Part shown: positions 56,805 to 64,000 of the stretch, in pieces | How the letters are laid out: each line of letters starts with the position of its first letter | Numbering within the stretch: position 1 is the first letter of the stretch | Origin: Triglochin maritima | Lineage: Eukaryota > Streptophyta > Magnoliopsida > Alismatales > Juncaginaceae | Length of the DNA stretch: 64,000 bases | Direction of reading: 5' to 3' | Assembly (NCBI GenBank): GCA_963682175.1 | Contig: OY821787.1 | Span: 12,874,501 to 12,938,500, forward strand | Made by a program: the position numbers and the translations under genes | The notes under the pieces: model-generated | Database searches by the model: none | What the model was told of the DNA's origin: nothing | Seen by the model: the letters and a program-made list of their open reading frames with translations, nothing else

Positions 56805-57249
56805 ATCCCCCCAAAAAATCCATTGTTGATCTAGCGACCAAACCTGGCAGATTTGTGCTTTTAACGATGGTACCTCTTGGGTTTGAACTAGTGCCTGAGG
56901 TCTTCAACTTTGCCCTTACAGAAATTAAGTGAAAAGAAATCTTGAACTTAAACCTTTGTTGTAGAGGTGTCCATTGAGAACAAAACCAAGCATGTCGTAC
57001 TGCAATCTACAGGGTTGATGCATTACAGTCATGCATCACTATCCTATTTCATGATTGCTTTTAAGGAATGACCCCCCCCCCCAATCCTCTAACTGCAGCT
57101 ACACATTTGCATTCACATTGTATGGCTTCTCCAAATATGCATTGCTAACATCTCGTCTTAAATACTCAAACTCATTCTGAGTCTACACTCTTACTAAACT
57201 TTCAGATTCAGCAACATATTCATTCAATTCACTCAAGAACTTGTTATTA
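56805..57249 (-). other. Copia element M, polypurine tract and 3' untranslated part
   Basis: The minus strand has TTTTTTGGGGGGAT next to the LTR, a plausible polypurine tract. An 11-base run of C lies at 57072-57082. No coding frame. Confidence 0.55.
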
Positions 57250-57691
57250 CTCCATTGAACCAACTTCGTGGGATCTCAACTCTGACCACACACTCACTTG
57301 GTGAGTGACGATATGGGTCTCAGACCCATCCACAACATGGATTTTTGACTTGAGTCAAATCAAGTCCTTTCCTGAAAGGATCAGCTATATTGTCTTTGGT
57401 ACCAACAAAATCAACAACTACCACCCTTTCCAAGACCAACTCCCTTACAGACTTTAGTCTGATTAAGATGTGAGTATTTTATTATAATTTGAGCTTCTCA
57501 GCTTTGCAATGGTAGTCATACTACCACAATGCAAACATATTGCAGGAATTAGTTTACTAGTCATTGGCAATTCAGACATGAGTTATTTCAACCATTTAGT
57601 TTCCATTCACTTGTATCCAAAGCACAAAGCTCAACCTCAAATGTAGATCGAGACAATATGGTCTGTTTTGTAGACCTCTAGGAGACTATAT
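57250..57691 (-). pseudogene. Copia element M, RNase H C-terminal part
   Basis: The minus strand reads KQTILSRSTFEVELCALDT, then after frame breaks LVLERVVVVDFVGTKDNIAD with PFRKGLD, typical of the copia RNase H end. Several stops are present. The N-terminal part lies on the other side of solo LTR L. Confidence 0.75.
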
Positions 57692-59127
57692 TGTTAGGAT
57701 CGATGACCTCTAATCATAAACTAAATGCGAAATTAAAACTAAAGAGATAGAAAATCACAAATCATAATTCAACTCCGACGATTTTTATAGAGGTTCGATC
57801 ACAACCACCATGATCTAGTCCTCTCCTTCTTATCGATCCTTCGATCCCTACTCGACTATCCACTATATGATCTCCATTTTGAGGCCGAGATCAAACCTTT
57901 ACACTACGAACCTTGCGAACACCCTCACCTTGCTTGATTTCTACTCTCACAACTAGAGAGGGAGCTTCCAAGAAGCTTTGCAACACTTTGTGATTCTTGG
58001 ATATGGAATTTAGAATCACGAACAAACAATCTAAACTTGACCACACTTGGATATCATATTGGAATTGATACACAGTGGTGAAGTTAGACTTTAAGTGTTT
58101 GAAATGGGAGCTTGAAAATATTTAAGGTTTGGACACAAATGATAGGAGTGTAGAGATGTGTCTTCTTCTTAAAACGTATGAATGAACTCCTATTTATAAG
58201 GTTTCAAACTCTACTAGCCATTTGGGAGAGTTGGTAAGATTTGGACCAAGAAAGATATGATTTGACTTAAGCTCGATCAGAAATCTCCACATATTTGGTC
58301 CGCCGTTTGAAGAACGGTTGTCCAAAACATAAAGGTTGGCTTGGTCAAAATAATGGGTTCGGGTGACCGAACAAGGTTTGGTTAACATATCACCAACTTC
58401 AATAACATTTCCCAATTTCGACCAATTAAATTTTGTTTCACCGAACACGGTTTGACTAGTGGTTCCAGGTGGACAGTAAGAATTGGTCGGGCTCTGATCA
58501 AACGATTACGGTTGTTCAGCACCAATTCGGTCGTCTGGATCAATAGTTTGTCTTTTAGCGTCAATAGAATATCCATTGTGACTCCAACGGTGATATTGAC
58601 ACATGGAAAGAGTCGTTACACCAAAGGCCAAGAAGTAAACGGTTGACGATAGGAGATCGGTCGTACGAAATGGACTAGACAAATGGGCTCTAAGACAAAA
58701 ACAAATGTGACCGTTAGAGTAAAATCTAAAACCAGTCGAAGGGAATTTGGTCAACCGAATGACAATCGGCCGTCCGAGTAGACAATTCAATAGAGGATTC
58801 TAACGGCTGATGATAAAATGATTTCAGACATTCGTTAGATGTTTGGTTGTCCTAATTGGGCTGGGACAGAATCTTAATGCTCAAGTTTACATTTGATCTT
58901 ATGGACTCAATAAATAAAAAATTACAAGTTTGGTCCAAAACTTTGTTATAATCTTGAGTCTTTGTCTCAATGCTTCTCCTCTTGATGATCTTGATCAACC
59001 TATTAAGATGATTTGCAAGTATATGTATATGCATGTAATCATATTTGCTCACTTTAATTGATTAGGTTTATTGTTAAGATTAGTTTGTTAATCATCAAGA
59101 TTAACATAAATTGACTAAAAGCCAACA
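57692..59127 (-). mobile_element. Solo LTR L (Sirevirus-like copia)
   Basis: The minus strand starts TGTTGGCTTTTAGTCAAT and ends CGATCCTAACA. The start resembles the S LTR (TGTTGGCCTTTTGGC, then GATGATTGAC-like). It contains GGTCGTCCG/GGTCGACC-like motifs at 58300-58780. The flanks TATAT and TAAAC match at only 3 of 5 bases, so the TSD is weak. The copia M coding sequence on both sides supports insertion. Confidence 0.7.
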
Positions 59128-59345
59128 TAAACATCCACCCAAAGTAAAGATATACCTTGTAACCAGAGTTTTTAGTTATCCAGTTTGCATCACTATATCC
59201 TTCTAGTACAACTAGGAATTTTGTTTAATGTTGCCAAGGGTAGAAGTACCCTTCAAGTACTTTAGTACTCTATCCAAAGTCTTCCAATGATCAAGATAAC
59301 TTGTGTTTCTACTTAGCTTACTCACCACCCCAGAAGGGCTTACGT
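59128..59345 (-). pseudogene. Copia element M, RT end and RNase H start
   Basis: The minus strand reads PSGVVSKLSRNTSYLDHW, RVLKYLKGTSTLG and, in another frame, GYSDANWITKNSGYKVYL. These are the copia RT end and first RNase H strand with its Asp. It is joined directly to an LTR fragment on its upstream side, so most of pol and all of gag are deleted. Confidence 0.75.
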
Positions 59346-59553
59346 GTGTGTTTCATTCTCTCCTCTCTCCTCTCTCTCTCCCTACCCCTCAAAGGGGTAT
59401 GGGAAGCCTAGGTGCACAGTTTTCTGCACTTCGCAAATTCTCCAATGTGGGACTAAAAAGTGTAATCCCACATGTTACAGCCAATACATCTCAACCTTGG
59501 ATTTCCAATTGAATATTACATGGGCCAAAACCCAATATTGAATAGTCCAACAT
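59346..59553 (-). repeat. Copia element M, 5' LTR fragment
   Basis: TGTTGGACTATTCAATATTG on the minus strand. It contains GTCCCACATTGG and a GA-rich run. It matches the M 3' LTR on both sides of insertion I. It runs straight into RT sequence. Confidence 0.65.
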
Positions 59554-60409
59554 ATAACACTATAACAATAGACCAAAACTAATGAAATAAAAGCATTAGC
59601 ATCCTTCTCATCTTTTCTTCTCAAATGGATCTAACCCTAGTGACCATTGTTGCCTACAAAACACACACACAAAAATCAAACTCAATTCTACATTAACAAA
59701 AGAGTAGCCAAAATTTAATTGCAGAAAAGAAATGTTCGTAAAAGAATACGTGTTGCCTTCTTCATAAGAAGTTGTATGTCACCATTCAAATATTATTTCT
59801 CCCGGTTTCAGTAAAAATTGTTCTTATCTGAGAATAGAATTAAAACTTGCAAATGTTAGAAATACTAATGCACAACAAATGACAAAGTACAATTCAACAC
59901 TTAAAAGGACAAAGAAAGATAAAAATAAGAAATCCACTTGAAAAGGGAAAATCTACACCAACCAATATGGTAACTTCAAAGAAATCCCATTAAATCCCCC
60001 CAACGTATTCATACAACCAACAAAACAACATACATTTAACTCCAAACCCACCAAATGGACACTAGATCTGAAAGCTTAAACCTGACCACAAGATCACAAC
60101 TATTTTGGTCTTGCATATTACAAGTAAATAAAAATTAAAATAAAATTTTCAACTATTTTATGTGGTTTGGCATGAATCAACAACATAGTATTGTAAATGT
60201 TAGGGATCCAACCTATAGGAGCAGACAAATGAAAAGAGAAAACATGCATAAACCACAAGACAGAAAAAAAATACGTGAGAAATCCTTACCGGAAAAACCA
60301 CCGCACGCTCAAGAATACACTATTTTGCCAAAGGATGCAACACGGAAAGTTGAAGCAAGGGTATTTAGGGGAAACTCTAAGCCCAGTGTGATATGCATTG
60401 TACATCAAG
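59554..60409. other. Region without recognised genes
   Basis: Lies between copia M and the RNase H of copia O. It may contain the 3' untranslated part and decayed LTR of O. No motif supports a gene. Confidence 0.4.
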
Positions 60410-60909
60410 CTACAAATAACAGGTATACATCCGGAATATGAAATTGAATCTCCAATTTCCAAAAAAAATTGCAAACTCATTGTTCTCAATCACGCGGGAA
60501 CTCACACGCACGATCCTTGCACGCAAGAACATATCTGCTGGATTCTCACTCGTGTGAATCTTTTCCAACCTGAAAGAACCTTCTTCCAACATAGACCTTA
60601 TCAAATAAAATCCAACATCTATGTGCTCGATCTTGGCATGAAATGTGGAATTCTTTGCCAGGTGAATTGCACTTTGTTGTCGTTGTGCAAACAACAATCT
60701 TCTTGTTTGTAACCAAGTTCTACCAATTTCCCTTGCAACCAAGTCATCTCTTTGCAAGCTTCTGCTGCAGCAAGATATTCAGCCCCAGTGGTGGATAGAC
60801 GAACAATCTTCTGTAATCTCGAAACCCATGAAACTGCCGTATTGCCAAGAATAAATGCATAGCATGTGGTACTCTTCCTTCCGTCAACATCTCCAACCAT
60901 CAGAGTCAA
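60410..60909 (-). pseudogene. Copia element O, RNase H
   Basis: The minus strand reads MVGDVDGRKSTTCYAFILGN, SWVSRLQKIVRLSTTGAEYL, AAEACKEMTWLQGKLVELGY, and in another frame EHIDVGFYLIRSML and LEKIHTSENPADMF. This is the complete copia RNase H order with a frameshift near 60660. The first Asp is in GDVDGRKS. Not functional. Confidence 0.85.
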
Positions 60910-61033
60910 TAGATTATATTGTAGTCTTATGTCTCCACCGGTGTAACATAATGCTATGTCATTCGTTCCTGCAAGCTACTGAAGGATCCATTTGACTGGT
61001 TTCCAATGTTCCCAACCTGGATTAGACATAAAC

Positions 61034-61973
61034 CTACTCACTACTCCCACTGCATGAGAAATGTCTGGCATACATGACATTGTCAACTGCTAATGCATAT
61101 GGGACTCTTTCCATCTTCTTTTGATCTTCATCTGATTTGGGACTACGCTCCTTTGACAGGTGTCTGAAATGTCCTGCCAAAGATGTGCTGACTGGCTTAG
61201 TGTTTTCCATGTTGAACATTTTCAACACTTTCATAATGTAATCATTCTTGCTTAATTTCATCAATTTTTATTTTTTGTCTCTCTTTATCTTCAGTCACAA
61301 AATTTGCTTTGATGCTCCTAGATCTTTCAAAGAAAATTTATTCACCATCTCCTCTTTTACATTTTTTATTTCCTCTATTTCTGACCCTGCAACCAACATG
61401 TCATACATACAAGAGCAGGATAATGCTAGAATTTTTGAACTTCTTCACGTAGCAACATGATCTACATGACATCGAATATATCCCAAATCAACCATGAAAT
61501 TATCAAATTTCTTGTACCACTGTCTTAGAACCTACTTTAGACGGTACAAGCTTTTCTGCAATCTGCACACCAACTATTATTTGCCACTTTCCACATACCA
61601 TGAAGAAAAGTTGTTTCGACATCTAACTGTTCCAGGTGTAAATTTCAACATCAACAATACTCAAAACAATTTTGATAGTAGTTAGCTTCACAAAGAGAGA
61701 GAAAATTTCAGTGAAGTAAATGCTTGCCTTCTACTGAAAGCCTTTCTCCACTATCCTAGCCTTGTATCTTAGAGATCCATCATGTTCTTGCTTGAGTTTG
61801 TACACCCACTTGTTACGTATTACCTTTTTTCCAACTAGGAGCTTAATTAGATCCCGATTCTGATTGGTATGAAGCGAATCCATCTCATTATGCATCACCC
61901 TCTTCCACTTTTCTTTCCTTTCTACCTGCATAGCTTCATCATAGCAACTTGGCTCACCACCATCCGTGAGCAA
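61034..61973 (-). pseudogene. Copia element O, reverse transcriptase
   Basis: N-terminal part: GEPSCYDEAMQ, KWKRVMHNEMDSLHTNQN, NKWVYKLKQEHDGSLRYKAR. Then degraded pieces of the core (LDVETTFLHG, CMYDMLVAG in place of YVDDMLVAG), and MKLSKNDYIMKVLKMFNM with TKPVSTSLAGHF near the end. Frames change at least three times. It is a Tnt1/Tork-type copia by motif pattern. Confidence 0.8.
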
Positions 61974-62420
61974 AAGCTAACTCAAGGATGGAGAGTAGCG
62001 TGCTGAGGCAGTGATCCTTCATCTCCCGCAATGGACAACAATAGGTGGAATGACAGGTTCATCTAGCACTTTCTTATCTACACTCTGATCAGGGTCTTAT
62101 GGAGCAGCAACATCATTTGACAATAAATCCATAGCCTAAGAAAGTGCGTATTTTGGACTTCGCATCTAACTAAACCTTGTCCTCTGCTTTTACGTGAGCA
62201 TAAGAAATAGAACCAAAAACTCTCAGATGTGATGGTTTTACCTCCTTTCCTATCCATGCCTCCTCAGGTAATACACCTGATTGCTGTGATTGGTCCTTTG
62301 TAAATTAGATATGCAACAGTGTTCACATCCTCTACCCAGAACTGCTTCGGTAACGTAGCATTCAGCAACATGGATCTGACCTGCTCTAGAATAGTCTTGC
62401 TCATGCGCTCAGTGATTGAA
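61974..62420 (-). pseudogene. Copia element O, integrase C-terminal part
   Basis: At the right edge the minus strand reads ERMSKTILEQVRSMLLNATL and PKQFWV, the end of the copia integrase core with its Glu. The downstream part toward RT has several stops. The sequence is cut at its upstream edge by LTR fragment J. Confidence 0.75.
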
Positions 62421-63412
62421 TCAGTTAAAATAACTGCAAGTGCATGACCACGTTAAAACAGTGGCAAATACGGGTCGGTCCACAAGGAGCGTGTGTGAGT
62501 CGAATTTACGATACTCGAGTGGGGGAGAAGAAAAAAGAGATGTGCTCAAAATTAAACTACAATACGTGGGAAATCGGAAAAATGATCAATGAAAACTAAA
62601 GTCCTCAGGGGGTAGAGAAAGAATGTGAATACAAAAATGTGTGTTGTGTGTGTGTGTTCAAATGTGCTCATGAAAACATGTGACGCGTGAAATCCATAAA
62701 ACTCAAATTCAACTTTGTATCCACATGAAATAAGATAAAACATTATCATTAAAACATACAAAACAATAATTGAAATGAAACAAATATGGTCACATGCATA
62801 ATGACTCAAATCCAACTATGTCTCCACATGAAATAAGATTTATCACAATCATTAAAACATACAAGACATTTATTTGGATAAAGCCAACATGAGCACATGC
62901 ATGCACATGTCTTGTTTCCTTCTTCCTCTCCATCATTATCCTCACCTCATCATTCCCCATAAAATAGGCTCACTAATCTAAGCATGTTCTAAGCTTCAAT
63001 CAAGAGCATTAGCACATCAAAGATAAGAGTGAAATCTCATTAGATGGTTATGGAAATCATATGAAGTTCAAATGATAGGATTAACACACACACTAATCCA
63101 TCACATGATCAAATCACATTCATCTCCACCACCCAATGGGGATGGACTACTCTCTACTCATATATGAACTAAAGAAATGATGAAAAGAACATAAACCCAT
63201 GATGGAAATGAAGGAAAACAATATTAAGCAAACAACAGCATAAAAGAAATTGCATCAAAGGAAAACATCAACATAAAGAACAAGAACTAAACTAGATTAA
63301 TAAATAAAAATACAAAGTTTGCTCCTCTCCAACCCACTTATTTACACTACTAAAACAGGAAACTAAAATCTACTCTAATGGGGGAAGGAGGAAGAAGAGG
63401 TGGAGAGGAGGG
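62421..63412 (-). mobile_element. Truncated Athila-like LTR J
   Basis: Starts TGATTGAATCAGTTAAAATA. It then has the R/U5 order of the A family: GCAAGTGCATGACCACG, GGCAAATACGGGTCG, a GT run near 62640, the duplicated ACATGAAATAAGAT segment at 62725 and 62825, and CCCAATGGGGATGG. It stops near 63412, before palindromes and TATA. U3 is missing. Confidence 0.8.
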
Positions 63413-64000
63413 ATTATGTTATTGTTTGGTGGATTGATGTTATTATTTGGTGCTGAATCATTTGGTGCATAAATTTGCTGCTGAGATCATGTTATTATTT
63501 GGTGGATTGATGTTTATTAGATACACTATGCGTATGCACATCTACCTATTGAGATCTTGACTCATTTCCAAATTTATGTGTGGTTTTATGCTATCCTCAT
63601 GTCAGTAGAGATATAATGATGAGTTTATGTGTTCATATGAAGTATATTTCGTTGCATGCAAATTGATCCTCATTCCTGAAAAATTTCTAGCTCACGTTAT
63701 GCATCTTTCGATCGATTCATACATAGTTTATTGATCTTGTTGCATGTTTGATTCCATTATAATAAACTGATGTTACATGAACGTGACTCGTTTATAATGA
63801 GGTTAGTTGCTGTTATAAAAGAATGAAGTTGTGCATGTATATTGTAGGGTAAAGCTTCAACTTATAACCATCACTTCATGACCTGTAGCTGATCTTGGGA
63901 CAGCATGCACTAGTCTTGTGTTTGGTCTGACTTGTTGATCTATTATTTCTGGTTTGCTGCTCTTAAGGGATATTATTGACATAATTAAATGTAACAACTT
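63413..64000. other. Unassigned DNA with a short direct repeat
   Basis: TTATTTGGTGGATTGATGTT-like segments at about 63414-63440 and 63487-63513 form a direct repeat with a 73-bp period. The rest to the window end shows no supported gene. Confidence 0.45.

Noticed and set aside
58194..58790. Several overlapping frames on both strands
   Set aside because: They lie inside solo LTR L. No domain and no agreement with the copia frames on either side.

Overview
This window is plant nuclear DNA, probably from an eudicot with a large, repeat-rich genome, although the species cannot be told from the sequence. I see no bacterial-type gene, no RNA gene and no convincing host gene. Almost all of it is a nest of LTR retrotransposons. 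The key element boundaries can be read directly from TG...CA ends and 5-bp target-site duplications (TSDs).

The outer layer is a decayed Ty1/copia element (here S, + strand). Its 5' end lies left of the window and its 3' LTR ends near 51943. S holds protease, integrase, RT and RNase H remnants, an extra gene-like region between pol and the 3' LTR, and arrays of GGTCGACC-like motifs. Athila-type Ty3/gypsy element A (543-13088, minus, TSD GACTA) sits in the S pol gene. Element B (18645-51443, minus, TSD CATAT) sits in the S 3' LTR, at its TATA box. A carries a solo LTR, H (8501-9706, TSD CTCAA), in its gag. B carries a truncated LTR, G (24171-25207), and element C (25900-49448, plus, TSD CGTAC). 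C in turn carries element D (31163-38592, minus, TSD TGTAC), solo LTR E (39023-40425, TSD TTGCA) and element F (41386-48717, plus, TSD TAGTT). The order S > B > C > D/E/F is four levels deep.

Only A encodes RT, RNase H and integrase, and all are broken. B, D and F have gag plus aspartic protease only. C has one uninterrupted 497-codon ORF with a zinc knuckle, no capsid domain and no protease, ending in a scrap of RT. These look like non-autonomous, trans-mobilised derivatives. A, B, C, E and G share one LTR family of about 1.4-1.56 kb; D, F and H share a second of about 1.2 kb. Both families use the same tRNA-Asp-type primer site and share a leader, a 3' noncoding region, a hairpin, and paired GC-rich palindromes in both U3 and leader. 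The A/B/C-type LTR promoter carries a near-perfect copy of the plant snRNA upstream sequence element, 32 bp from the TATA box.

Right of 51943 the sequence is older and more degraded. It holds a solo Athila-like LTR (I), an internally deleted copia element (M) split by a Sirevirus-like solo LTR (L), a second copia pol remnant (O), and a truncated Athila-like LTR (J) inserted in O. The rest is AT-rich sequence that I cannot assign.
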